From Cucumis sativus (taxonomy: Eukaryota; Streptophyta; Magnoliopsida; Cucurbitales; Cucurbitaceae): a stretch of 64,000 nucleotides of DNA. The number at the start of each line of letters is the position of its first letter. Position 1 is the stretch's first letter. The stretch lies in the NCBI RefSeq assembly GCF_000004075.3, contig NC_026656.2, positions 20,470,607 through 20,534,606 on the forward strand, written 5' to 3'. The translations under genes were made by a program, and so were the position numbers. Positions 38,012-50,086 of the stretch are shown piece by piece. The notes under the pieces are model-generated. The model had not been told where the DNA came from, made no database searches, and was given only the letters and a program-made list of their open reading frames with translations.

Positions 38012-39732
38012 AATGAAGCAGCTGATCATAGCCAAATATATGCATAGAGATAGTTCTTACTTCTCCCTTTGTTGGACGTTTCACGAAACCACCTTTTTCT
38101 TTTTTTCTTTTGTTGATGTGTGCCGTTTCAACTCCGAAATTGGAGTCTACTTGTATCAGTAAGCAGTCAAACAGCTCTTTTTTGATTACTTAATACCTAT
38201 AATCTCATAGATTTGACCTTGAAAGTAACTGCTACGTACCGTGATTTCAGCTGAAAGACACTTCAGCTGCAAAGTTTCATTCAAGCTGCTGCTAACATCA
38301 CAGAGAAAGTAGAATTGAGCAGTGAAGGGTAACAAGAGATGGGAATTTGAAATAATTTATTTTTAACTTCGCGACTATTTTACAACACATCGAACAAAAA
38401 CTTGGTACAGCTCCGGTATCAGTCAAAAAACATGAAAAACAGAGTATAACTTCAACTTCTAAACTTCTTGGGTATTTTTTTTAGCAGCGTGTGTGTGATG
38501 ATCGTGGCTAACAAAGGAGATGAAACTGTTAGAGCTTCGAAAAATATCAGACCTTTCAGTTCCAGGTTTCTAGAGAATTTGGCAAGCCAAAGGTGTGCTG
38601 TCCATCTGCAAAAAAATATCGAAATATATTTACATGGATGCATGCAAAATAGTATCAACAATGAGTTACCCTCAGGATAGTAATGACAACGTTAAGTTTT
38701 AAAGTACATCAACGAAAATATTTATAAAATCAAGCATCGCATTCTGGTTTTCCTCATTTCCTACTTCTTGAGCATACTATCACAATCAACAGTATCAATA
38801 TACTTTATAACAGAATAATTGAAAACCAAATGTGCAACTCAGTGAAAGGTACTTTCATTTAAAGGACAAGGTGCAAAAGAAGCCATCTTCTAATTCCTAT
38901 ACGAAAAATTGTAGTGTTCTCTAAGGCCTTTGTGGGTCACGGCCTTAAGGGGCAGAACACAGCTTATATAGATTAGCATCTTTAAGTTAGTTATTACTTA
39001 GGCCTTTCTTGGCTTTTTTTTTCCGCCATTTTTCTTAAGTACTCTCTCTTGGACTATTAATAGGGAGATGGACAGAGTGCAGAAAACCAAACAATTATAC
39101 TCTATCAACCTTATCTAGTCTTTTCATATGAAGATGACAAGTCTTTGCAATACCACTATGGTGGTTCTGCTATTCGAGCTCTAATAGTCTAGTTAGTGGA
39201 AGCTTGGAGTAATAGGAAGTGGTTTCACAAGCATCTATCCAAGGGAAGATAGCATGAAGAGACTTTTAGTGCAAAAAGGTTGTTACACAATGGCCTGAAT
39301 TAAAACTCCTGTTTTTCATAGCTGTAGCATGAAAAGTGAGTTGAATTATGTCCCAGATAGCATTCGGTGGTGCAGCTGATAGAACTAACGTATTTAACTT
39401 GATTTACTGGGTTGATTCAATGAGCTGTGACAAGTATTTAAGCAGTGCCCTGTGGCAGGAGAAGACTGGCATGTCATGCAAAGCACGACAAGTTAAAACG
39501 GTTAGGCAGCCTTCACCACCGCCAAAACGCTAAATCAACAGTTGGATGGCCAAGAGAACCAACCAATTAAGGGAAGGTGCATTATCCGCATAAGATTTTA
39601 ACATATACCACTTCAGAGTATCATAAATATAGTAACAGCAGTTCATTTATTTATTCTGAACATAAATGTTAAAGATAAACCCGACCTTTAAAATTTCGTC
39701 TACAACAGAGGACCAGCAAATGATGTTACATT
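38012..39732. other. Convergent 3' region between the NAC gene and the coiled-coil gene
   Basis: NAC 3' UTR on the left; 3' UTR of the minus-strand coiled-coil gene on the right. On the minus strand a strong acceptor (TTTTTTTGCAG before 38605) is followed by about 150 bp of exon-like sequence (38605 down to about 38455), possibly an alternative or UTR exon of that gene. No protein-coding gene can be supported. Confidence 0.5.
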
Positions 39733-42700
39733 TCACTTCCCTGAATTTCCCTTTTTGCCCTTACGACGTACATGGTTGGTGCTGGTACCCCGAACAGATG
39801 TCCTCTTCTTTTTACTGCACAAAGATTATATTATACCCTCAAGTGTCTACTCTATAGGGAAAAAAGAGCACACTTCCATACTGTAAAGAAATGGGAAGAA
39901 AAGAAAATAAAAAGTCATACCGGGATATGCCGCCACAGCAAGAGCAAAGATGGAACAATATTAACACAGGTAAGACCAATAATGCGGAATCCTGGATTGA
40001 GATTTGAGAGTCAATAGGAGTTAAAAAATTTAGTAAAATAATATGAAAATCTATGTTCAAAGCATGTTTTAGCCCTGAATTTTCACACTTCCACTACTGT
40101 GTCATTTCGGTTGTTATACTAAAAAAATATAGTTTTGGTACTAGACTTCCATTAAAAATTCTGGTCCTTGCCATTGACCTTTTGGTATTTAAAATATTAT
40201 TTAAACAACTGGTTTCTAGACTCAATACAGACTTGATATGTGTATAATGTCCTCATAAAATAATTTAAAAATTAAAAATATTCAAAAGAGACCGTTTATT
40301 CTTTTTGCAAGTATAAGGGCGACAAAACTTCACAGGTTTTTAAACTGAAAATCTGCATATCGTCTTTTAACAAGGTCATACTTTCTAGAATAATACTAAC
40401 CAAAAGCCACTCGAACTCTGTAGTAGCAACCGGTCTTGTAATGTCATGCCTGTTGAGCACTTCTTGGATGGTGGATTTAACCTGAGTAAGCATAAGAAAA
40501 TAACAGAAGTATAAAGGACTGAATTAAGAACTTCATACTTCAGAGTAAATTGTTTATGTTTTGATTCTGGACAAAAGGAGAATTCTCCTTCTAGTAGCTT
40601 CCAACACAGTAAGAAGTGGTACGCCAGGCTAATAATTTATGATAAAAAGCAACAGAAGATGAAAAATGTTATATAACGTTCTGCTCTCATACTTGGACAA
40701 GTTTACCGCAGTTAACTAACACTGAGTATTAGACCTTATTGGATTTTTTCCGTTTTATCTGTTTCCGAAATAGAAATAAACTAAACTCAGAAAAAAGCTG
40801 TACCTTCTGACGATGTGTAGTAGCAGATTGCATAAAATTTCCACAAGCATGCACAACATCCTTTGTGTATGGATTTAAGGCTACTCGAACTTTGTCAACA
40901 TGAGGTTTCATTATGGTAGCAACATGATCAACATATGGTTTGCAGACAATTTTTACTTTCTAACCACATCAAAAAGGAGGGAAGAGAGAAAAAAGATTAA
41001 AAAGAAATTGAGAGAAAAAAAAAAAAATAAAACCAGAACAGTGATACAGGGCAGGAAGAAAGCAAATTAACAAACTGCAAGTTTTATACCTGAAAGTAGG
41101 GATAGCCAAACTCTTGTGCTCCTATTAAATGTGGAATCACAGCTTGTTTTGAAGCCCTGTAAGCTTCTGAACTTCTTTTACATAACAATTGCCAGTGTGG
41201 TTCAGAATTGGTTTTCACCACCAACCACTGTTCGTGCATGGCAGGGATCCACTTCTGCAATTGGCAACAAGTAAACAAGTTCATTCAAATATCTAATGCC
41301 TACAAAAATATTAGTAGGCTCACCCGATAACCACAATGTTTTTTTACCTTTAGAATAAATATGGCCATTAATTTCCAAAAAAATGAATTTTACTCAAAAG
41401 TCAAATCTGTAAGTTAATTGTGTAAACCTTCCAAAGTATTAAATTTGCAGTCTTAAGAAGTACTAAAAAATGTTACAATACAAGCACAGTCATTTTTTCT
41501 CTTTCAAATCAACCGTCATTATAAAGTTTACAAATTGTTTCTGTAATGTACTGAGTATTTAACAGAAACAAAGCATTCTGATCGAGCATTGAAACAAAGT
41601 AAATCACTTTTCAAAATTGAATCTAAAATAATTTCTCCATGTAAAAAACAGCGTATTACTTCTTTACCCAACATCTGTTTAGCATATGAAAAAAGTAAAG
41701 AAATAAAAAGAGAAGTTAGTCATTGCAACAAGCAAACAAAAATCAATATTAAAATTTAAACCAAGCCTTGATATGTGACAATTTTTTAGATAAAGACATA
41801 TAGTTGTTACATTATTTGAAGAACGTTCAAGAAGATGTATACAATATACATCGAAGATGTTTTAATACTTCTCCTAATGTGATCTGAAGCTACTAACCTA
41901 TGCTTATATGTCAAGAAAATAAACAAGCAGAAATTAAGAAAATTATCTCACAGATTTAATTGGTTCTACGTGGGGTCCCAACCAATTCTCCACATGCATC
42001 TTTCCCTCCCACACCTGCAACCAATTAAAAAAGGAAGACAATAATAAGAAGTTAACGAACTTTTTCTTGAACAAGACGGTGTACAGATGATAGAAACCAA
42101 CTTTTCACTGAAGGTTGATGAACTTGAAAGAAAATGGGAACGCTAGCAAGCCAAGGAATGGTGATGATAGGATGCAAGAAAAATCATTTCACGGTGTATC
42201 AACAAATAACCTCAAGAAAAAAGAAAATAGTACCTTCTGCACCACCGTATTTATTGTAGGCTTTGCATGCACGTCCCAGAATGAAGCAAGCCATGGTGGT
42301 AGCCATGCACCGTGGACCTGATAATGAATTGTGTAAATTTTATTTAGCTAAGTGTCATTTCAGTCATAAGATGACTCCATCACATGTTAGAATTCTGTTT
42401 TGTGCTCAAATGCCAAGAAACTAGTTTAACCTAAACATTGTGACAAAGTAACACTAACAAAGAGCAAGATGAACTTGTCAAGAACTGATATGCCTATGCA
42501 TATGTGGCTCTAAGCTCTTTTATCTAATATTATTTGTTTTCTTCGTAAGTCATTTCATTGTTATTTGTCATTAAACTCACTTTCTTAGTTTTCTTCCAAA
42601 TCCTTCTCCTACCCCACCTCTTCAATGTCTCACTTTCACTCCCCACCTTTCTCCTTCTCCATTACCTTTGTTCTTCACCGATTCTAAATCTCTCTTCAGC

Positions 42701-45193
42701 CTCTTTCCCCTCCCATCTCCCATAGATCTCTATTCAACCTCCCCCACGCCACCCATAGACATCCAAATCCACCTTCTTCTCGTTCCCATCTCTTAAGACT
42801 CATCCATCTTCTCAATCTTACTTGTTTATCCAAGATTCCCTCTTCACTCCCTCGTTCACTCCCCTTCTTTCTCCATACACTTGCACATAGCACGGTTATT
42901 CAGCAAATTGAGTTTTTTTTTCTTTTTCTTAAGACTTTATAATTTGCAGGGGTACGCCCATGCAAGTGAAAAATCAAGAGAAGCCTCTGGACTATATGAA
43001 AAGGTATTCCTCAATTGCAAGAGAATCTCCTGCATAAAATTTGGTTCTCCTGCATAAACAATCATCTACATGTACCTGCCTCAAGGTAAACTTACCTCGT
43101 CAAATTCTATGCTTCATAAGAAACTATATACATAAACTCACAAAGGAGCTCCAGAACCAGTTTTTGCATGGAATTTAAATGATAATATTGAGACAATAAA
43201 TATTTATCTTTAATAACCACTTAAACCTCACCCAGAGCCAGAATCTAAATGAGAAATTTTATTGAGGTGGGAAGCCCTTCCGGAAATGGAAGCACATAGT
43301 TCAAGAATTATTTGGCTACACAGAAGGATGCACAAGGTACTGGAATTCACTTGCATGATGATAGACCATAATAAATTATTTATAAGCTTTACCTCCATCA
43401 ACTTTTCAGTCTTTGAAGTGACCTCAAACTTCGCTTTTATCATTTCTTCCTGAGAATATACAAGAAAATTGCTAAGACAGAAACAATCAGATTCCATAAA
43501 ATGCACGTCAGTAGCAGCACAACCATATAAAGTACCTCAGCCACTTTAAGTGCACGTTGGAGTTTCTGAATTTTGCTCTTCTGTTCTTCATTAGTGTTCT
43601 GAAGCTGTAAACAAAACGCAAAAAACAAAATTAAAATCAAAACAATAAGAACAGACAGAACTAAGGAAAAACTAAAACAGGTCATCCCCATGAACTGTGA
43701 ACAGCAATGAGGCTGCCAATTCCAACCCACATGTTTCCACAAATGCACTCCACTTACTTTCTCCAGTTTTGAAATAATCTTATCCATCTTCTTCTGGGCT
43801 TCATTTGATCGCACTTCCAGAGTATTTTTCTCCCTGTTTTGAGCATCTAGTTCCTTCTTAAGTTCATTGACCTGAAAAGACATACAAAGACGGACGGATT
43901 GAGTGCATACCACAGTTGCAATGGTCATCCTGTTCAAGATTTCTATGTCGTATTTACCTGCTTCTCTAATTCACCAGCACGTGAATGAGCCTTTGCAATT
44001 GTTTCCTCAGCATGTAATTTCCCTTCTCTCTACTCAAAAGAAGAATTACAATAGCATAAAAATTCACAATACCCAAAAAGAGAATATAGTGGAGTAAAGG
44101 TCACATTACACGAGGCAGTAACAGTATAAGAAAATTAATCTCTATAATTATTGTTAGATATTATATTAAATTTGGTTAACCTTTTGAATTGAATTGTAAT
44201 ATCTAAATTTGGTTAACCTTTTGAATTGAATTCGTGATTTAAGATGGTACAAGAGCAAGTGGTCCAGTGGTTCAGACCTCTCCGTGTTCAAGAGACTGAG
44301 TTGTTGTTTACTCCCCAATTAATATTAATTTTCACTTTATTCGTATTTGAAGTCCACAAGTGAGGGACATCAAATATCATATTAAATTTAGCTTTCGGCT
44401 GAGAGGCTCAGTGTTCAAACCTTTGTTGTTGTTTTCTTCCCAATTAAATCACCAATTCAACTTTATTAAATATCTAAACATCATGACGATACATGCATTA
44501 GTACGGTTTTTCAGTCAAGAAACATATGAGAGCCAACCTGGAGAGATTCTATCTCGCTTTCAAGAAATGAAACTCTATCTGACTTATCCCTAAATATTTC
44601 TTCCTTCTGAGATATAAGATAATCCTTTTTCTCCAACTCCCGTGCTTTTCCATCGATAAGGACCTCTGCAGAAATAGGAAAACGCTTCAATCACAGGAAA
44701 CTCTGTCATCACAACCTGTTTCCAGAGATATAAAGAAAATGGCGGAGTTTCATTTAATCACAGGAAACGTTTTCTTATTTCTAGAATCCATACGGCTTCG
44801 GAAAAATCATTTCAACTTGAAACACCATCAATTCGGCAGAAAAGAGAAATGAAACAACCAACAAAGAAATAAAAAAATTCCAATACATTCCTAATTAATT
44901 TTGCGTCAAGAAAACAAAAAAGTTCGCACTAATACTTCATTCACCACATCTTCCTACAACCAAACCAACTCAAATGCACAAGAAATTAAGAAAAACTAAA
45001 AAGAAAAGAACTAACCAAGCTCTCGGATCTTAGAATTAAGTTTTTCCAATTCGATCTTAAGCACGGAAGAATCAGAGCCATCCTCTCTCACAACTTCACT
45101 TACGTCGTCTCCGTCGACGATCGCGTCCGCTGCGACGGAGAAGACAATTAAAGATAGAAAAATCGTTAGGCTGATAACCTTCGGAACCGCCAT
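39733..45193 (-). CDS. ER-targeted coiled-coil membrane protein (At2g24420/At4g31340, 'myosin heavy chain-related')
   Basis: Thirteen coding exons: 45193-45016, 44665-44538, 44029-43958, 43871-43758, 43604-43536, 43449-43393, 42317-42234, 42014-41952, 41254-41090, 40959-40804, 40481-40401, 39991-39921, 39814-39733; 1320 nt, 439 residues (Arabidopsis At4g31340 about 437). Order: signal peptide (MAVPKVISLTIFLSLIVFSV), acidic stretch, long heptad-rich coiled coil (about 45-205), conserved VHGAWLPPWLASFWDVHAKP, a region of repeated basic/His-Pro segments (KPYVDHV, KPHVDKVRV, NPYTKDVVH), one hydrophobic segment DSALLVLPVLILFHL (about 390-404), then a very basic tail (KKKRTSVRG...RRKGKKG). The layout suggests a type I ER or secretory-pathway protein with a lumenal coiled coil and cytosolic tail. 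The name myosin-like reflects the coiled coil only; there is no motor domain. Its molecular role is not known to me. Confidence 0.9.
42590..42880. repeat. Pyrimidine-rich block in intron 6 of the coiled-coil gene
   Basis: Nearly 300 bp of the plus strand are dominated by C and T (for example CCTTCTCCTACCCCACCTC and CATCTTCTCAATCTTACTTG), so the transcript strand is purine-rich. It sits in the intron between exons 6 and 7 (42318-43392) and differs sharply from the AT-rich surroundings. It opens a 65-codon frame on the minus strand that has no recognisable protein features. Confidence 0.55.
44167..44232. repeat. 29-bp perfect direct repeat in an intron
   Basis: A 29-bp unit beginning TAAATTTGGTTAACC and ending TTGAATTGAATT is present at 44167-44195 and 44204-44232 without mismatch, in the intron between exons 2 and 3 of the coiled-coil gene. 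Confidence 0.85.
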
Positions 45194-45400
45194 GGATTCC
45201 AAAGGAGAAGAGGAAAAGGAGTTGCCGCTAGTGCAGGGATTTTGTGTTCGTCGTGAATAAACGTTTCGCGGTTCGAATAAGAACAGAGAATGAAGAGGAA
45301 AAAGAGATATTTAGATTTCTTTTTATAATATAATTTTGTAAATTGGAGAAATTAGAGGAAACAAAAACAATAAAGGCCGAGAAGTTGCCAACAGGGCTGA

Positions 45401-45438
45401 CACGTGTATTGGGGTTTTCGAAATCTGCATACGTGGCA
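45401..45438 (-). promoter_or_regulatory. ACGTG-core elements upstream of the coiled-coil gene
   Basis: CACGTG at 45401-45406 and TACGTGGCA at 45430-45438, about 210-245 bp upstream of the start codon. On the minus strand the first reads CCAATACACGTG, a CCAAT motif one base from a G-box; the second reads TGCCACGTA. CCAAT plus CCACG combinations are known from ER-stress elements, but the exact ERSE spacing is not met. Confidence 0.35.
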
Positions 45439-46544
45439 GTAAGGCACAAACAGATATTATTCACTTCGGTGTTTAGAAAATTTAAAATTTTCAATTTACC
45501 CCATAAGAAACTTCAAATTTATACTGTGATTCAAATTTTACATTTGTGTCAAATTTCAACTCTTAGGTTAACTAAATGTGGGATAATTTTTTAAACAATT
45601 AATAGATAATAAATTGATTTTTTAAAGAAATATAAATTGATATTATTCCTTAAGAAATAGTTAAAATTTATTACTTAAAAATACAAATTAATTATAGATG
45701 TGTTTAAAAATAATTCACAACTATTTACATTTTTAATATCAATTTAGAACATTATCAAATGTATGTTTGGTTAAAACGAGCAGTGAACTAATGGTATAGT
45801 TGAATTAGAGTGAAAAATGTAAATATTTATTCAAGCTTAAGATTAAAGTTAATGAAACTAAACCTAAACTATAAACAATTTTAACAATTTTAATTTAGAG
45901 TACATTTTTTTTTTTTTTTGTTAGTCCATCCACTAATTTAATAGAAAAAGTGTAAAGATATACATAAACAAATTGATTTAAATGAAATAAAGTTATGAAA
46001 AAAAGTAAACTTGATCACTATAAAAATTAACCATGAAAAATAGTTTTTTTTTTTTTTAATAAAAACCTCTAATGTTACTTTCTCTAATTTTTATTAATTT
46101 TGTATTTTTATAATTTATTGAGCACACACTCATTTTTCTTTTTTTCTTTAATCATGTGTTGAAGTGGAATTTGTAAGGGTTCAAATTGCAACAATATTTT
46201 TATAATTTAAAGTTTACGATTAACATTGATGAATAAGAAAAAGAGACAAAAAGAAAGTTAAAATTGATTTCCGTTTGAAATAATTTGTTTGTTTTAAGTT
46301 TTAAAGTGATTTATTTTGAAAATAAGGCATTTAAAAATTTTAAGTGATTAATTACTACTTAAAAATGATAAATAAATATTTATCCCATGAGATTAAAGAT
46401 AAATAAGCTTATTGTTTTAGATAATTAGGTACTGACTTGAGAAACATGATCAAGTGCCTCTTTGAAATATTTTTTAGTTTAAACATTTATTTAAAATGCT
46501 ATAATATCTCACTTTTTAATAGATAATTGTTTTAATTGATAAAA

Positions 46545-46945
46545 AAAAAGAATATTTTTAAAATATACAATAAAACGTATCAATTAACGGTAGAAGATAG
46601 TAGAGTCTATCAATATTTACGATGATAGTTATTAATATTTTAATATATTGATAACTATTTTAGTTAATTTTGTTATATAGGAAAGAGTAATTATAACGAT
46701 TAACAATAATTTTAAAAACAATTATTTAAGTATGTGATAATATTTTATTAAATCATAAATACAACATATTTTATCAACCATAGATTTTTATTGTTGATAG
46801 ACTCTTACAGTATATCAACAATAAGCCAATATTTGCTACATAATGTATGAGTGATAGAATCCGATCAGTGATAGATTTTACTGTATTTATAATTTTTTTA
46901 AAATATTACTATATACTTAATTATTTTAAATCTAATTGTTATATT
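46545..46945. repeat. Dispersed AT-rich repeat with GATAGA/TCTATCA palindromic motifs
   Basis: Contains AGTAGAGTCTATCAATATTT, TTATTGTTGATAGACTCTTA, GAGTGATAGAATCC and CAGTGATAGATTTTACTG, then a tail ATATTACTATATACTTAATT shared loosely with 28720-28770. Related to the copy in NAC intron 2. No coding capacity. Confidence 0.5.
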
Positions 46946-48556
46946 TTCAATTACCCTGTTTTTTTTACTTCGTGGGTTGGGGAATCAAACCTTAAACCCT
47001 AGGGACGATGCAGATCACACCAATACTAATGAGCCGTTCACTTTGATATTTATAAAGATATTGTTAACCGTTACATTAAGATGATTATGAATACATATGT
47101 CATAATTATCGTACGAACCACTACAAATTAGGTATCAATTAAACTATATATATATATAAAAAAAGTAGAAAGTAAATAATGTCAAAGTGGAACATATATG
47201 AGATAATTGCATTAAACTTTTGTATTATTACTATTATTATTTCAAAAGAGGGATCACTCATCACGTGATGGCTTAAAGTAGATAAAAATGGCATTAATAA
47301 TTAATTAATGATCATAATGAATAATGTAGTAAATAATATTAATAAAAATACAGCTTGGTAACGCGGTTTCTGCCAAGTGCGTGCATCATATTCACATGCA
47401 AAATAAAATAATAATACGCTTTAATTTTATTTTCAATAAATACCCAATAATTTTCCATTAATAAAACCACCAGTACGTACCTTATTTTTCTTTTATTTAA
47501 TTAATAATGTGTAATAATTTATTTTACATGTAGCATGCATCTCGGATATAACTATTATTTTTAATTAAAAGAATTTAGTCGAAGCAAACTTAGTTCAACA
47601 AATAATTGACACAACTTTTCATTCGAGAAAAAAATATTTGATCTCTTGTTTTTGTAATTGTTGTCCTAAACAAAACTATAATTTATTAAATTGATTGAAA
47701 GAAACTTTAGTTTAAGTTTAAAAAAACGAGACAAATAAAATAGGTAAATTCAACCACTAGAAAATGAAGTTAAATATCATAAACTTATCAATTTAATACA
47801 TGTACTTCCATGTTTGATTAAGTTCATGAAAATGAAACTTTAAAAAGGAAGCTTATGAACTTAAAAAAAAATGTTGGTAACAAATTATAACTTTAATTAA
47901 TGTGGTTGTAATGTACCCCATTTTTAAAATACAATAAAGGATGGCTAGAGTAAGAGCATGTTAATTATTCACATTGTCTTTCTCAATCTAGAATAATGCT
48001 TTTATACGTTAGAGCTATTTCTTCCCACGCTTGCGCTCGAGGTCATCTATAATAATCTTATACAATAGTGCACTCTCACACACTACAACTCTTAGTCTAT
48101 CACTCCTTTACACTCACGCTCTTCCTTTCTCTCTCACTCTCGCATGCTCCTTCTCATGCTTGCACTTGCCAACAATCAACGGATATGTATATTCTTACGA
48201 GGTCGTAAATGATATTGATGGTCATAAATTTAACTAAAAAACTGAAGTATTTTTGTAAAACAAGAAAACAGAGTTGTCAGTAGTAACAATAGATTTTGAA
48301 ATCCTAAGCTTCTCCAAGGGATTCGCATCGTGTTGGCTATAAACAAGTACATCCTGTCCCCCCATTGCTAAAACTTATCACAATTTTCATATAATTAAAT
48401 TTCAAATACAACGCATTTCGATCCACAAAATCCCCTTAATTTCTAAAACAATTATTTCTCTGCCAGCTCCCAATCTTCCCATCCTCACTCATAAATAATC
48501 CATCTCCCAAATTCCCAAATCACACACAAACCAACCCTTCAACCAATTTCCACCAA

Positions 48557-49081
48557 ATGGGTATCTCCAGATTCATTGGGGACTTTCTACAGACACTTGG
48601 TGGGCGATCCAGAGCAGCGGTTGAATCCACCATCGACGCCGGCGAATCGAAGCCCAACAGAATGGTATACGACGACGTACTACTTCGAGCATTGATTACA
48701 GTGTTTGGGATGAGGGAAAACGGGAGGATCAAAACGGAAAAAGCAAAAGGGGTGGTGGAGAAACTTGGGTTGATAGAAGAGAAGGAAAAGTTCGAGTTGG
48801 CGGCAGGGGAGGGCGGGGATGAGGTGGCGGTGGAGGAGATGATCGGAGAGGAAGAAGGGAAGAGAAATGAGCTGCTATATGAAGCGTTCAAGATATTTGA
48901 TGTTGATGGAGATGGGTTTATTGATACCATTGAATTGAAAAGAGTGATTGATTGTTTGGGGTTAGATAAAGGGTGGGGGATTAGGGAGATTGAGAAAATG
49001 GTTAGTGTTGTGGATGTTAATTTAGATGGTAAAGTTGATTTTAGTGAGTTTGAATTAATGATGGGTGTTAAATGTCTTTGA
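48557..49081 (+). CDS. Calmodulin-like EF-hand calcium sensor (CML45/46-like)
   Basis: Single-exon gene, 174 residues, start ATGGGTATCTCC with purine-poor but acceptable context (ACCAAATGGG). The C-terminal half has two canonical EF-hand loops: DVDGDGFIDTIE (residues 115-126) and DVNLDGKVDFSE (153-164), each with Asp at 1, 3 or Asn at 3, Asp at 5, Gly at 6 and Glu at 12, so both should bind Ca2+. The N-terminal half (LITVFGMRENGRIKTEKAK) looks like a degenerate EF-hand without ligands, followed by an acidic linker. Plant CMLs of this type relay Ca2+ signals to targets in stress and defence responses; the target here is unknown. The assignment to CML45/46 rests on overall layout, not on a search. 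Confidence 0.9.
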   Translation: MGISRFIGDFLQTLGGRSRAAVESTIDAGESKPNRMVYDDVLLRALITVFGMRENGRIKTEKAKGVVEKLGLIEEKEKFELAAGEGGDEVAVEEMIGEEEGKRNELLYEAFKIFDVDGDGFIDTIELKRVIDCLGLDKGWGIREIEKMVSVVDVNLDGKVDFSEFELMMGVKCL

Positions 49082-50086
49082 TTCTTTCTTTTTCAATGCC
49101 AAAATTCTACACAAACGGTAGTTTTGGCATAATCTTTGTTCAATTAAAGAAAATAAAATGAAAAAAAAAAAAAACTTCCTCCCTCTCAATATCTTTCTAC
49201 CATCTTCTATGTTTAGTCTTTTTTTTTTTCTTTTGCAAATAAGTGTAAATTTTTGGATCAATGTTTAATTCTAATGTTATGGTTTGTATAGATTTCTCTC
49301 TAAAACACGAACGTCGCTCTTGGTTAGGATAAAAAAAGTTTAACATGTTTCAAAGTTCACGTTTGGTTGGAGACTTTAGAACCGTTTGTAATCTTTAATA
49401 CATTTTCTTTGACACCGATTTCAACTTAACCTTCTTTCCTACTATCATAGTCTCAACTCTATTCCAACAAATGTTTTACTATTTCATCTTATTTTGTAAG
49501 TGTATTTCAACCTCTTGAACAAACCATTTGAGTTATTTGAATGCAATTTGAGTTGAATCCATTTTTGCAACTTCGGTAATCATATGAAAAAATAAAAAAT
49601 ATTTATCACAATTGGACCATTAAACGAGTTGTACACAAAGATAGATATATCTCATAATACACTTAATTATTCTTCAAAATACTTTTAATTTGGCCAAATC
49701 CATTCCCTTTCTCTAGCATAGCTAAGAAATATGTAGCCTTTTAGTCCAAGGGTTTTTTTTTAATTACTTAGGATATTCAAATATATGTTAAGTCTAACGC
49801 ATTTAACTTAACCACATTTTAGTGTATGGTTTGAATTTATACAAACAAAAACAGAGTAAAATGGCAATTCAAAATGACCCAATAATATATATATATATAT
49901 AAAAGCAAGCAAATGATCATGGAATGCCTATTGAAAATTAAGACAACAAACGACAGAGAAGGGAGAGGGTGGGCAATGAAGGAAAGAAGGCTTGGAGGCT
50001 ACCAATCATACAAAGCCAAACACACTACGCCATGACATAATCAAACAATGCTTAGTGTTGAAAGGCAAATAGAGATGATCAAAGGC
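49082..50086. other. Convergent 3' region between the CML and bZIP genes
   Basis: CML 3' UTR (poly-A run at about 49159-49173 and a poly-T run near 49219), then AT-rich spacer with an AT microsatellite near 49886-49901, then the bZIP 3' UTR. No gene seen. Confidence 0.65.

Larger units (their letters stand above)
45194..48556. other. Divergent intergenic region between the coiled-coil gene and the CML gene
   Basis: Near 45200-45440: promoter and leader of the minus-strand gene with ACGTG motifs (45401-45438). 45500-46500: AT-rich, decayed. About 46545-46945: dispersed repeat. About 46965-47045: GTGGGTTGGGGAATCAAACC and following, resembling a tRNA-like or SINE remnant. 47100-48300: AT-rich, no gene (a frame at 48031-48237 is not convincing). 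48350-48556: CML promoter and leader. Confidence 0.6.

Noticed and set aside
42696-42893. 65-codon minus-strand frame in an intron of the coiled-coil gene
   Set aside because: It follows from the purine-rich strand of a C/T block (Arg/Glu/Gly/Trp-rich) and has no family features.
44250-44440. tRNA-like words (AGTGGTCCAGTGGTTCAGAC, GTTCAAACC) in an intron
   Set aside because: No cloverleaf can be formed. The two similar segments may be a SINE scrap but are too degraded to call.
48031-48237. 68-codon plus-strand frame upstream of the CML gene
   Set aside because: Low-complexity Leu/Ser/Thr composition, no domain, no homologue I recognise; it lies in a CT-rich stretch.
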